NCBI GenBank assembly: GCA_964621185.1
Contig: CAZULM010000001.1
Location: 124,001-188,000, forward strand
Origin: M3007 sp964621185
Lineage (GTDB): Bacteria > Bacteroidota > Bacteroidia > Chitinophagales > Saprospiraceae
Length of the DNA stretch: 64,000 nucleotides
Direction of reading: 5' to 3'
Shown: in pieces, positions 26,907 through 35,177 of the stretch
Layout: each line of letters starts with the position of its first letter
How positions within the stretch are numbered: the first letter of the stretch is position 1
The notes under the pieces: generated by a model
The model's database searches: none
What the model was told of the DNA's origin: nothing
The model's input: only the letters and a program-made list of their open reading frames with translations
Made by a program: the position numbers and the translations under genes

Positions 26907-27608
26907 ATGCAACGAATTCCAACCATGCTCCTTCCGGTATTCAGAATACTGGAAGGCGTAGCTCCACGGCTTTTTTGGGGCTTTGCCCTCTTGCTGACTT
27001 GCTTTTCGGCAGAAGCCCACACCATCAATTACGAATTGGCGAGCCTGCCGCAAACCGGCGTGGCATGGGTGTACCTGAAGCTTGGATTTGAGCACATCGT
27101 ACCGCTGGGCCTCGACCATATTTTGTTCGTACTCAGCATCTTTTTCCTGAGCCCCAAACTGAAGACGGTGATCTGGCAGGCAACGGCTTTCACCGTAGCC
27201 CACTCCATCACGCTGGGCCTGGCGATGTACAACCTGATAACGCCACTGCCGGCAATTGTGGAGCCGATTATTGCGCTCTCCATCTTTTTTGTAGCGATGG
27301 AAAACCTGCTCGTGCGGGAATTGCGCCCAAACAGGCTGCTCATCATTTTTGGGTTCGGCCTGGTGCACGGGCTTGGCTTTGCTGGCGTACTCAGCGATTT
27401 GGGCTTGCCGCCAGGGAGCTATTTCAACGCCTTGATCAGCTTCAATGTCGGCGTGGAACTGGGACAAATCGCGGTAATCCTCACAGCTTACTTCCTGTCG
27501 GCAAGATGGTTTGCCGACAAAAGTTGGTACCGGCAATGGGTAGTGAACCCGGTTTCCATGGCCATTGCATTGACGGCTTTGTACTGGACCATAGAACGCA
27601 CTTTTTGA
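26907..27608 (+). CDS. HupE/UreJ-family membrane protein
   Basis: The 233-residue protein has a signal-like first helix ending FSAEA and about six further transmembrane segments. It carries the HupE/UreJ_2 motifs GFEHIVPLGLDHILFVL (H63, D70, H71), FTVAHSITL (H99), FGLVHGLGFAG and FNVGVELGQ. Members of the wider family are nickel or cobalt permeases linked to hydrogenase or urease, but neither enzyme is in this window. The conserved His/Asp in membrane segments make metal handling likely. Its place between the TPR and DUF4331 genes ties it to that cluster. Confidence 0.88.
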   Translation: MQRIPTMLLPVFRILEGVAPRLFWGFALLLTCFSAEAHTINYELASLPQTGVAWVYLKLGFEHIVPLGLDHILFVLSIFFLSPKLKTVIWQATAFTVAHSITLGLAMYNLITPLPAIVEPIIALSIFFVAMENLLVRELRPNRLLIIFGFGLVHGLGFAGVLSDLGLPPGSYFNALISFNVGVELGQIAVILTAYFLSARWFADKSWYRQWVVNPVSMAIALTALYWTIERTF

Positions 27609-27959
27609 ACTAAAAAGTCACTCGTTTGTAAAACCAAACTTCGATAAGCCACGTATGTTTTTCGAACCACAGAAACGGTTTTTTACCACATAGTTCACAG
27701 TAGATCACATAGTTGTAACGCCAAACCTTCAAGAAAATCCAGCCATGATTTTATGCCTCCTCTATGTGTCCTACTGTGTACTATGTGGTAAAAAAAACGT
27801 GGTAAAATAACGTGGTAACCCCTCAATTGTAATCCAGCACTTTTCCAGTTTACTCCCTCGATGTCAACTACCGGAAGGCTCATGTGGCCTTTGTCCGCCA
27901 GCCAATTTTGTGTCCTTAAAATCAATCATTTACAACTTTTCACTTAAAAACATCAACCA
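27609..27959. other. Intergenic region with CACATAG-word inverted repeat
   Basis: No gene is seen. The centre (27678-27797) is an inverted word repeat. The last 80 bp, AT-rich, probably carry the promoter of the first DUF4331 gene, but no clear -7/-33 pair was found. Confidence 0.5.
27678..27797. repeat. CACATAG-word inverted repeat
   Basis: The left arm (27678-27712; TACCACATAGTTCACAGTAG core) and the right arm (27762-27797) are complementary over about 35 bp with four or so differences. The loop is about 49 nt. Confidence 0.85.
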
Positions 27960-29687
27960 ATGAATTTTTCATCTTTCAACAATCGCTGCGGAAAGTTTTG
28001 CCTCACGGCAATGCTGCTCTGCTGCTTCGCTGCCGGCGCCTGGGCCTCCAGTCACCGCGAAGCCCCACTCATCGCCAACGACCCGTTGGCTGACAATACC
28101 GACCTGTACGCATTTCGCAGTCCCGACAAGCCCAACACGGTAACACTGATCGCTTGTTACATCCCGACGGAACTGCCGCACGGTGGCCCCAACTTCAACA
28201 CTTTCGGGGAGAACATCCGCTATGAAATCCACGTGGACAACAACGCGGCCATTTCCGGCGACGAGGTGACGTACCGCTTCACGTTCACCCGTACCAACCA
28301 GGACCCCAGCACCTTTTTCCGTATCCGGCTTGGAAAGGAAAACTTAGCCACCACTTACAAATGCGAACGCTCGATGGACGGCGGTGTGACCTGGACGACC
28401 ATTATTGCCAACGGCATCGTGCCGCCGCCTTATGTGGGCGAGCGCTCCATCACCGGCCCGGTAGGTTTGAACACTTCCTACGCCAGCCTGATGCAGCAAG
28501 CCATTACCAATGCCACAACGGGTGAAACCGTGTATTGCGGCCCTGTGGACGATCCGTTTTTCGTTGACCTCGGCGGCGTGTTCGACCTGGGCAACCTGCC
28601 CCGCCAGAACGGCCAGGCCCGCGACGGCATCGGCCAGTTCAACGTGCACGCCATCGCCATTCAGGTACCCATCACCACCCTGTTGAAACAAGGTGTTGCG
28701 CCAACCCCTGTGGACATCCTCGACGGCAACTTCGTCATCGGTGTATGGGCAAGCGCCAGCCGCCGCGCCACCCGCACCCTCGCGGGCGCAGGCTACAACG
28801 ACAGCGGCAACTGGATTCAGGTAAGCCGCCTGGGCATGCCCCTGACCAACGAAGTCGTGATCCCGATCGGCCAGAAAGACTACTGGAATGCCATCACCCC
28901 TTACGATGAAATCGGCGACCAGACCCTCGACAACAATTTCTACAACCCGGAATTGGCCCTGTACATGGACAACCGCTTTTTCGGCGCTGCCGTGCCTTCG
29001 TTCTCCAAACTGCGCGTGCAGCAAAAATCGCTCGGCGCTTTTGATTTCGGCTATGGCAAAGACGGCCTGTTCGGCCTGAAAAACTCGCCCGCAGTAGCAG
29101 GCACCGCCCTGGATGACGCCATCTTCGGCACCTTGTTGCTGCCTGGCCCTGGCAAGGCGCGTTCCGTCGATCTGTGGCCTATATTCCACACCGGTGTGCC
29201 CAACTTCCCGCCCTACCAGTTGGCAACGGGCAAAGGAGGCAACCCACTGGCTGCCGGCAAGCCCTTCATCAACAACTTCCTGCCCAACGGCGGCGACATG
29301 CTGCGCCTGAACATGGCCACACCGGTCACCCAGCGCAACGACCCCGCCTTCAGCCCGCTGGGCATCGTGAATGCCGCAGTACTCGGGCTCACCAATCCAA
29401 CCTACGCCGCTTCTCCAGCGCTCCAGTTTATCCCCAATATGGACGGCTTCCCGAATGGCCGCCGCCTGGAAGACGACGTAACGCTCATCGAATTGCAAGC
29501 CGTGAGCGGCGTGGCCCTGGCCGCCATCGGCCTTTGGTACGACGACTACACCCCCGGTGGAAGCCCCGTGACCCCAAAATTAGTCAACGTGCTCAGCTAC
29601 AACACCGGCGTCGGCAAAAACGACAAGCCTTTCCAACCCACTTTCCCCTACCTCGCCGCCCCCTGGAGCGGTTCAGTCTCGGAATAG
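27960..29687 (+). CDS. DUF4331 secreted protein without a sorting domain
   Basis: The 575-residue product has a signal peptide followed by the DUF4331 hallmark SHREAPLIANDPLADNTDLYAF (SHREAP at residues 31-36). Conserved blocks continue through the chain: FFRIRLGKENL, DPFFVDLGGVFDLGNLP, NGQARDG, SRLGMPLTNEVVIPIGQKDYWN, LDNNFYNPELALYMD and NMDGFPNGRRLEDDV. The biochemical function of DUF4331 is unknown to me. It ends at PWSGSVSE, just where its downstream paralogue continues into a T9SS sorting domain, so this copy is probably exported only to the periplasm or released another way. The next gene starts 63 bp on. Confidence 0.9.
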   Translation: MNFSSFNNRCGKFCLTAMLLCCFAAGAWASSHREAPLIANDPLADNTDLYAFRSPDKPNTVTLIACYIPTELPHGGPNFNTFGENIRYEIHVDNNAAISGDEVTYRFTFTRTNQDPSTFFRIRLGKENLATTYKCERSMDGGVTWTTIIANGIVPPPYVGERSITGPVGLNTSYASLMQQAITNATTGETVYCGPVDDPFFVDLGGVFDLGNLPRQNGQARDGIGQFNVHAIAIQVPITTLLKQGVAPTPVDILDGNFVIGVWASASRRATRTLAGAGYNDSGNWIQVSRLGMPLTNEVVIPIGQKDYWNAITPYDEIGDQTLDNNFYNPELALYMDNRFFGAAVPSFSKLRVQQKSLGAFDFGYGKDGLFGLKNSPAVAGTALDDAIFGTLLLPGPGKARSVDLWPIFHTGVPNFPPYQLATGKGGNPLAAGKPFINNFLPNGGDMLRLNMATPVTQRNDPAFSPLGIVNAAVLGLTNPTYAASPALQFIPNMDGFPNGRRLEDDVTLIELQAVSGVALAAIGLWYDDYTPGGSPVTPKLVNVLSYNTGVGKNDKPFQPTFPYLAAPWSGSVSE

Positions 29688-29750
29688 GCCAACCCTGCAA
29701 ACTTGTAACCCTGAAACCTCCAACCTTCTCATCCTATAAATTTTAAAACA

Positions 29751-31808
29751 ATGAAATTCTTTCTCAAAAATAGTCTGGCGGCGCTTTTCATGCTCGCGTC
29801 GCTGACAACAGCCCTGGCATCCAGCCACCGCGAGGCGCCGCTCATCGCCGACGATCCATTGGCCGACAACGTGGACCTCTACGCATTCCGCAGCCCGGAC
29901 AGCAAAAACACCGTAACCCTTATCGCTACGTATGTTCCGCTGCAATTGCCGCAGGGAGGCCCGAACTACTATTCGTTCGGCACCAACATCCGCTATGAAA
30001 TCCACATCGACAACGATGCCAGCAAGCCCGGCGACGAGATCATTTACCGCGTGGAATTTGAAACGGAGAATGAAGACCCGACCACGTTCTTCAACATCCG
30101 CCTTGGCAAGCAGAATTTGAAAATGACCTACAACCTCTACCGTTCGGACAACGGCGGGAAGTCGTTCACCAAAATCCTTTCCAACGGCATGGTGCCGCCG
30201 ACCAATATCGGCGCGCGCAGCATCGACTCGCCCATTGGCCTGGGCAAATCGTATGAGCAGTTAGTGAAACAAGCCGTCAGATATGCGTCCACGGGCGAAC
30301 AAGTCTATATCGGCCCTTCCGACGACCCCTTCTTTGTGGACCTCGGCGGCGCATTCGACCTGGGCGACCTTCCCCGCCAGAACGGGCAGGCGCGCGACGG
30401 CCTGGCTTGCAAAAACGTGAGCGCCATCGCCATTCAGGTGCCCATCAGCTTTTTGGTGAAAAAAGGCGTGAAAAAGCAGCCTGAAAACATCCTCGATCCG
30501 AATTTTGTGATCGGCGTATGGGCCAGTGCCAGCCGCCAGGCCACGCGCACCCTCTCGCAGGGCGCTGTGTCGTACAGCGGCAACTGGGTACAGGTGAGCC
30601 GCCTCGGCATGCCCTTGACCAATGAAGTGGTGATCCCGGTAGGCATGAAAGACTACTGGAACTCCATCACCCCGTACGATGAGATCACGGACCAAACCCT
30701 CGACCCGTTCTTCTACAACCCCGAACTCGCCCTGTACATGGACGACGAACTGTTTGGCGGCGCGGTGCCTGGTTTTTCGAAGTTGCGCATCCAGCGCAAA
30801 TCCCTGGGCGCCTTTGATTTTGGAAACGGGAAAGACGGCTTGTTTGCCTTGAAAGGCTCTGCAGCCGTGGCTGGGACAGCATTGGACGATGCCATTTTTG
30901 GCACCCTGTTGCTGCCAGGAGCCGGCAAACCGCGCTCCGTTGACCTGTGGCCGATCTTCCACACGGGTGTACCGAATTTCCCGCCATACCAACTGGCGAC
31001 CGGAAAAGGCGGCAACCCGCTGGCCAAAGGCAAGCCGTTCATCAACAACTTCCTGCCCAACGGCGGCGACATGCTGCGCCTGAACATGGCCGTGCCGGCT
31101 ACGCCGCGCAACAGCCCGCAGTTCAGCTCCATGGGCATCATCAACGCGGCAGTGCTCGGCCTTACCGACCCCACTTACGCCTCTTCGTCAGCCCTTCAAT
31201 TCATCCCGAACATGGATGGTTTCCCGAATGGCCGCCGCCTGGAAGACGACGTGACGCGCATCGAACTGCAAGCCGTAGCCGGCGCCGCGCTGGCTGCCAT
31301 TGGCCTCTGGTACGATGATTATGTGCCAGGCGGAAGCCCGGTGACACAAAGCCTGCTGAACGTGCTGACCTATTCAACGGGCGTTGAATCGAACGACGTG
31401 CCGTTCAAAAGCAAGTTCCCGTACCTGGCCCTGCCCCATGCTGGCGACAGCTCCTGCGGCGGCTCTCCTGCCGATGCGGTGTCAGATGCAGCTGATTTCA
31501 GGGGTGGTTTCTTTGGCATCAACCAGGATGTGGTGGCGCCTATGCGCGCCGTGATTGCCGACAACTATCCGAACCCGTTTGCGGACGGCACGACCATCCG
31601 CTACGCCGTTGAATTAGCCACCGACGTGAACATCACCATATTCGACCAAAGCGGTCGGGTAATTGAAACCCTGGTGAACGAGCGCATGGATGTTGGGGAA
31701 TATACCGCCCGGTTTGAGGGCTACAACTTGCCCGCCGGCCTCTACTTTGCCCGCGTCAGCGCCAACAGCGGCAAAGACGTGCAGGTGCTGAAGTTGTCGA
31801 AACAGTGA
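29751..31808 (+). CDS. DUF4331 protein with C-terminal T9SS sorting domain
   Basis: The 685-residue protein is a close paralogue of the preceding gene product over its first ~560 residues (SHREAPLIADDPLADN at 25-40; DPFFVDLGGAFDLGDLP; SRLGMPLTNEVVIP; NMDGFPNGRRLEDDV). A Ser/Gly/Asp linker follows, then a type A sorting domain (residues ~600-685): DNYPNPFADGTTIRYAV, FDQSGRVIETLV and GLYFARVSANSG, ending VLKLSKQ. T9SS should therefore carry it across the outer membrane and usually anchor it to the surface. The tandem pair suggests one periplasmic and one surface copy of the same activity. Confidence 0.93.
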   Translation: MKFFLKNSLAALFMLASLTTALASSHREAPLIADDPLADNVDLYAFRSPDSKNTVTLIATYVPLQLPQGGPNYYSFGTNIRYEIHIDNDASKPGDEIIYRVEFETENEDPTTFFNIRLGKQNLKMTYNLYRSDNGGKSFTKILSNGMVPPTNIGARSIDSPIGLGKSYEQLVKQAVRYASTGEQVYIGPSDDPFFVDLGGAFDLGDLPRQNGQARDGLACKNVSAIAIQVPISFLVKKGVKKQPENILDPNFVIGVWASASRQATRTLSQGAVSYSGNWVQVSRLGMPLTNEVVIPVGMKDYWNSITPYDEITDQTLDPFFYNPELALYMDDELFGGAVPGFSKLRIQRKSLGAFDFGNGKDGLFALKGSAAVAGTALDDAIFGTLLLPGAGKPRSVDLWPIFHTGVPNFPPYQLATGKGGNPLAKGKPFINNFLPNGGDMLRLNMAVPATPRNSPQFSSMGIINAAVLGLTDPTYASSSALQFIPNMDGFPNGRRLEDDVTRIELQAVAGAALAAIGLWYDDYVPGGSPVTQSLLNVLTYSTGVESNDVPFKSKFPYLALPHAGDSSCGGSPADAVSDAADFRGGFFGINQDVVAPMRAVIADNYPNPFADGTTIRYAVELATDVNITIFDQSGRVIETLVNERMDVGEYTARFEGYNLPAGLYFARVSANSGKDVQVLKLSKQ

Positions 31809-31835
31809 GATTTCTGAGTTCTTACATTTGTTGTT

Positions 31836-31870
31836 GGGGTGGCTCTTGAAAGGGGGCCACCCCATTTTGT
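31836..31870 (+). terminator. Terminator after the DUF4331 pair
   Basis: GGGGTGGC at 31836-31843 pairs with GCCACCCC at 31856-31863, loop 12 nt, followed by ATTTTGTT. It lies 27 bp past the stop codon. Confidence 0.8.
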
Positions 31871-31947
31871 TAATATTCCTTACATTTTGAGCCTTTTGGC
31901 ACAACTTTTTGTTGTAACCTTGCAGCGGAAAGCAGCAATTCCCGTTC

Positions 31948-32258
31948 TTATACCAGAATTTCTGTGATTTGCGAGATTTTCATGATGGATTACATTGATT
32001 ATGAAAGATTTACTCCCCTGAGTTTTCGCAAACCACTTTTTCTCGGGTATATAAAAAATTCAGCGCTTTTTTCCAAAAAAGCCAACTATTGCGAAACTTT
32101 TTGCGTCAAAAGTGCATTAAAACACTACCTTCACCATCATAAACACAACCCGCTTATACCCAACGGAAAGTGGTTTGCGAAAATATAAGGGGGAAAATCC
32201 GTGATTATCAATATGATCCATCCTGAAAATCTCGCAAATCACTAGAATCCTGGTATAA
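31948..32258. repeat. 311-bp nested inverted-repeat element in front of rpoD
   Basis: The outer ends (TTATACCAGAATTTCTGTGA... and its complement ending TGGTATAA) match over about 50 bp with roughly ten differences. An inner perfect 17-bp pair, TTTTCGCAAACCACTTT at 32023-32039 and its complement at 32167-32183, continues imperfectly inward to GGGTATA. No ORF above 75 codons is credible inside and no target-site duplication is visible. It fills the gap between the DUF4331 terminator and rpoD, whose start is 14 bp past its end, so rpoD transcription must begin in or beyond it. Confidence 0.8.
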
Positions 32259-32271
32259 AAACAGAAACATC

Positions 32272-33138
32272 ATGCGTCAGTTAAAGATTGCGCACAAAAT
32301 CACGTCACGCGAAAGCCAGGCGCTCGACAAGTACCTCAATGAGATCAGCAAGTTGCCAATGCTGACCCCGGAGGAAGAGGTAGCGTTGGCGCAGCGCATC
32401 CGCGAGGGCGATCAGGAGGCTTTGGATGCCATGACCCGCGGCAACCTGCGCTTTGTCGTTTCAGTGGCCAAGCAGTACCAGAACCAAGGCCTGAGCCTCT
32501 CCGACCTGATCAACGAAGGCAACGTCGGCCTCATCAAGGCTGCCCGCCGTTTCGACGAAACGAAAGGATTCAAATTTATTTCCTATGCCGTCTGGTGGAT
32601 CCGCCAGAGCATCCTCCAGGCCATCGTGGAGAACAGCCGTATCGTGCGGATGCCGCTCAACAAAGTCGGCTCGTACAACAAGGTGAACGACGCCTATATT
32701 TCTTTCGTGCAACAATTCGAGCGCGAACCTTCCGACGAAGAGTTAGGCGAAATCCTCGGCCTCAGCGAGCGCGAGATACAGAACCTGTTCCGCAGCGGCT
32801 CCCGGCACGTATCGCTGGATGCCCCCTTGAGCGGACTGGAAGAAGGCGAAGCCACCATGCTCGACGTGATGGTGCCCGAAGCCGGCGGCGAAGCCGACTC
32901 CAACCTGATGGCGCAGTCGCTCCAGGAAGAAGTGGCGCTGGGCCTCAATTCCCTTTCGCCGCGTGAAATGGAGGTCATTTCCTCCTACTACGGCCTCAAC
33001 GGCTACCAGGCCCTCTCTCTCGACGAGATCGGCGAGCTGTACGGCCTCACGCGCGAGCGGGTGCGGCAGATCAAGGAGCGCGGGCTGCGCCGACTGCGGA
33101 AGGTGCACAGCGAGGCGTTGAAGACGTATTTGGGGTAA
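32272..33138 (+). CDS. rpoD: Primary RNA polymerase sigma factor RpoD
   Basis: This 288-residue sigma-70 factor directs core polymerase to housekeeping promoters. Region 1.2 (DKYLNEISKLPMLTPEEE), region 2 (GNLRFVVSVAKQYQNQGLSLSDLINEGNVGLIKA; FKFISYAVWWIRQSI), region 3 (NKVGSYNKVNDAY) and region 4 (SLDEIGELYGLTRERVRQIKERG) are all present. Region 1.1 is absent, as in other Bacteroidota primary sigma factors, which recognise TTTG/TAnnTTTG promoters instead of TTGACA/TATAAT. It is monocistronic, with a terminator after it. Confidence 0.96.
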   Translation: MRQLKIAHKITSRESQALDKYLNEISKLPMLTPEEEVALAQRIREGDQEALDAMTRGNLRFVVSVAKQYQNQGLSLSDLINEGNVGLIKAARRFDETKGFKFISYAVWWIRQSILQAIVENSRIVRMPLNKVGSYNKVNDAYISFVQQFEREPSDEELGEILGLSEREIQNLFRSGSRHVSLDAPLSGLEEGEATMLDVMVPEAGGEADSNLMAQSLQEEVALGLNSLSPREMEVISSYYGLNGYQALSLDEIGELYGLTRERVRQIKERGLRRLRKVHSEALKTYLG

Positions 33139-33164
33139 TTTTTTTTGTGAAAAATAATTTTGGG

Positions 33165-33201
33165 CGCTGCTTCCTGTTGTTGGGAGGTGGCGTTTTTTTT
33201 T
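33165..33201 (+). terminator. Terminator of rpoD
   Basis: CGCTGCTTCC at 33165-33174 pairs with GGAGGTGGCG at 33183-33192 using three G-U pairs, followed at once by nine T residues. It lies about 26 bp past the stop codon. Confidence 0.8.
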
Positions 33202-33237
33202 AGTAGTTAGGCAAATAAATATTTATTACGCAGGAAT

Positions 33238-33269
33238 ATGAATGAAATTCATGATCTGGTTACATTTGC
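33238..33269 (+). promoter_or_regulatory. Candidate promoter of the patatin gene
   Basis: TACATTTGC at 33261-33269 fits the TAnnTTTG -7 element and would give a leader of about 25 nt. A small palindrome, ATGAAT gaa ATTCAT, at 33238-33252 lies just upstream and could bind a regulator. No exact TTTG is seen at -33. Confidence 0.45.
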
Positions 33270-33299
33270 CATTATCGTAAATTCAAAACAAAACCAACC

Positions 33300-34178
33300 A
33301 TGACAACAATCACCAACCTCGCCTTCAAAGGCGGCGGCGTACTCGGCATCGCCTACATCGGCGCCCTCAAAGTGCTGGAAGACCAAAACATCCTGCCCCA
33401 AATCCAACGCGTAGCCGGCACCTCCGCGGGCGCCATCACCGCCACCCTCGTAAGCCTCAAGTACAACGCCACCGAAGCCAAAGACATCGTCAACGGCACC
33501 AGTTTCCGGGATTTTGAAGACAAGAAGAACATCTTGCGCCTGTTTACCAAATACGGCCTCTACGCCGGCGATGCCGCCCTGAACTGGATCGGCAGCCTAA
33601 TGACCGGGAAAGGACTTTCCAAAGATGCCACTTTCCGTGACTTCCAAAACCACGGCTGCCTCGACCTGTCGGTATTCGCCACCGACCTGAACACCCACTC
33701 GCTGAAAGAATTTTCGTTTGCCAAAACACCCGATGTGATCGTGGCACAGGCGGTGCGCGCCTCCATGTCGATACCCATGTTTTTCAAAGTATGGACGTTC
33801 CCGAACAACAACCCCGATGACCACCTGTACGTGGACGGTGGCACCATTTTCAACTTCCCCATTGATGCATTTGACACCGGCAGCACGCCCAATCCGGCCA
33901 CTATGGGGCTTTACTTAGCGAACGTGGGAAAGGTGCCAAAAGTCAACAACCTGAAAAACAACGAGATATTCCGGTATGTGAAGATCGTTTTTGAGACGCT
34001 GCTCGACGCGCAGGGCGTCCATTTCAACAACGACCCCGAACAGGTAGTGCGCACAGCCATCATCGATGACCTGGGCATTTCTGCTACGAACTTTGACCTG
34101 ACGAAAGACCAACAGGAGGCTTTGTACCAGTCGGGGATAAAATGCACGCAGGAGTACTTGGCGAAACGGAATATTTGA
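33300..34178 (+). CDS. Patatin-like phospholipase
   Basis: The 292-residue enzyme has the patatin catalytic set: oxyanion loop FKGGGVLGIAY (residues 9-19), nucleophile Ser in GTSAG (about 41-45), and catalytic Asp in VDGGTIFNFP (about 181). SMSIPMFFKVW is a typical core motif. It lacks a signal peptide and so acts in the cytoplasm, probably as a lipid acyl hydrolase. It is followed 32 bp later by a DUF5995 gene on the same strand. Patatins serve in some antiphage systems, but no cyclic-nucleotide synthase adjoins this one, so a lipid-metabolism role is equally possible. Confidence 0.9.
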   Translation: MTTITNLAFKGGGVLGIAYIGALKVLEDQNILPQIQRVAGTSAGAITATLVSLKYNATEAKDIVNGTSFRDFEDKKNILRLFTKYGLYAGDAALNWIGSLMTGKGLSKDATFRDFQNHGCLDLSVFATDLNTHSLKEFSFAKTPDVIVAQAVRASMSIPMFFKVWTFPNNNPDDHLYVDGGTIFNFPIDAFDTGSTPNPATMGLYLANVGKVPKVNNLKNNEIFRYVKIVFETLLDAQGVHFNNDPEQVVRTAIIDDLGISATNFDLTKDQQEALYQSGIKCTQEYLAKRNI

Positions 34179-34210
34179 GGCTCTGCCAAAACAGAACACA
34201 CCCTTAGAAT

Positions 34211-34972
34211 ATGCAAGCAAGCACCATTGACGAGGTAATAGCGCAGCTGGATCAAATAATCCAACAATCCATCCAAGAAGAAAGCGCGCTGGGGTACTTC
34301 GCAGCCTTATACCGCACCGTCACCATTACCGTCAAAAACAAGCTGGGCGCCAATTTTTTCGACGACGACAAGCGCATGGAAAAGTTAGATGTGACCTTTG
34401 CCAACCGGTACCTGGCGGCGTTCTCCGAATACAAGCAGGGCAAGCCAACCACCAAATCCTGGGAAGCCGCTTTCCGCGCTGCCGATGAAGGCAACTTGAT
34501 CGTGCTCCAGCACTTGCTGCTCGGCATGAACGCCCACATCAACCTGGATTTGGGCATTGCCGCCGCTGCAATAACCGATAAATCGAGCATCGCGGCGCTT
34601 CAATCGGATTTTGACAAAATCAACGACATACTGGCCACCTTGATGGATGGGGTGGAAAATGACCTGGCCGAAATATGGCCCACCCTGCGCATCATTTTAA
34701 GATACACCCAAGGCGTCGACGACTTCCTGGCCCGCTTCAGCATGAACCTTGCCCGAAACGGGGCCTGGAAATTTGCCAATGGACTACAACCGCCGCCCTT
34801 GTTGGAAGGCCTGGTTTTGGCAAGGGATGAAAAGATTGCGGCCTTGGCGAAGAAGATTACGCCGAGCGGAGTCATTGAGCGCATTGTTTTCTATATCATC
34901 CGGTGGGGAGAGCGCGGGAAGGTGTCTGACAAAATAAGGGCTATGACAGATACCGGGGGAAACGGGCTTTGA
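34211..34972 (+). CDS. DUF5995 protein
   Basis: The 253-residue protein matches the DUF5995 pattern I remember: TIDEVIAQLDQIIQQ at the N-terminus, then LGYFAALYRTVTITVK, DDKRMEKLDVTFANRYL and LIVLQHLLLGMNAHINLDLG (residues ~95-118, with HINLDLG a conserved core). It is all-alpha with no signal peptide or membrane segment. Members have no known activity that I can name. The 32-bp spacing from the patatin stop suggests co-transcription and perhaps a joint role in lipid metabolism, which is inference. Confidence 0.75.
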   Translation: MQASTIDEVIAQLDQIIQQSIQEESALGYFAALYRTVTITVKNKLGANFFDDDKRMEKLDVTFANRYLAAFSEYKQGKPTTKSWEAAFRAADEGNLIVLQHLLLGMNAHINLDLGIAAAAITDKSSIAALQSDFDKINDILATLMDGVENDLAEIWPTLRIILRYTQGVDDFLARFSMNLARNGAWKFANGLQPPPLLEGLVLARDEKIAALAKKITPSGVIERIVFYIIRWGERGKVSDKIRAMTDTGGNGL

Positions 34973-34991
34973 CATTGCGGTGTCAGACATA

Positions 34992-35090
34992 TTTCACGCA
35001 GATTTTACACAGATTTGTTTTCACAGATTTCACGCGGAAAAAATCTGTGTAAAATCTGTGAAAACAAATCTGTGTAAAATCTGCGCGAAA
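34992..35090. repeat. Long inverted repeat of CAGATTTTACACAGATTT words
   Basis: Arms 34992-35030 and 35052-35090 are complementary over 39 bp with one mismatch, loop 21 nt. The arms are made of CACAGATTT and CGCAGATTT words. As RNA this would be a very stable hairpin between the DUF5995 gene and coaX. Confidence 0.9.
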
Positions 35091-35121
35091 TAAAATATCA
35101 AGTAGTGTGCCCCTGCGCGAC

Positions 35122-35130
35122 TACTTTCGC
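35122..35130 (+). promoter_or_regulatory. Candidate -7 element of coaX
   Basis: TACTTTCGC, one base from TAnnTTTG, lies 47 bp before the coaX start. The same 9-mer stands upstream of smc and trxA. No -33 element is clear. Confidence 0.4.
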
Positions 35131-35177
35131 CCAGGGGCTGTTTTTTTGCCCAGAAAACCCGACCTTCGCCGCCGCTT

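Noticed and set aside
28344..29498. A 384-codon minus-strand open frame opposite the first DUF4331 gene
   Set aside because: Shadow of a conserved gene; the same kind of antisense frame occurs opposite its paralogue.
31948..32258. A 74-codon frame inside the rpoD-upstream element as a gene
   Set aside because: It runs through both inverted-repeat arms, has no ribosome binding site and no recognisable motif.
33300..34178. CBASS-type effector patatin
   Set aside because: No CD-NTase, ubiquitin-like or Cap accessory gene adjoins it, so defence assignment is not supported.
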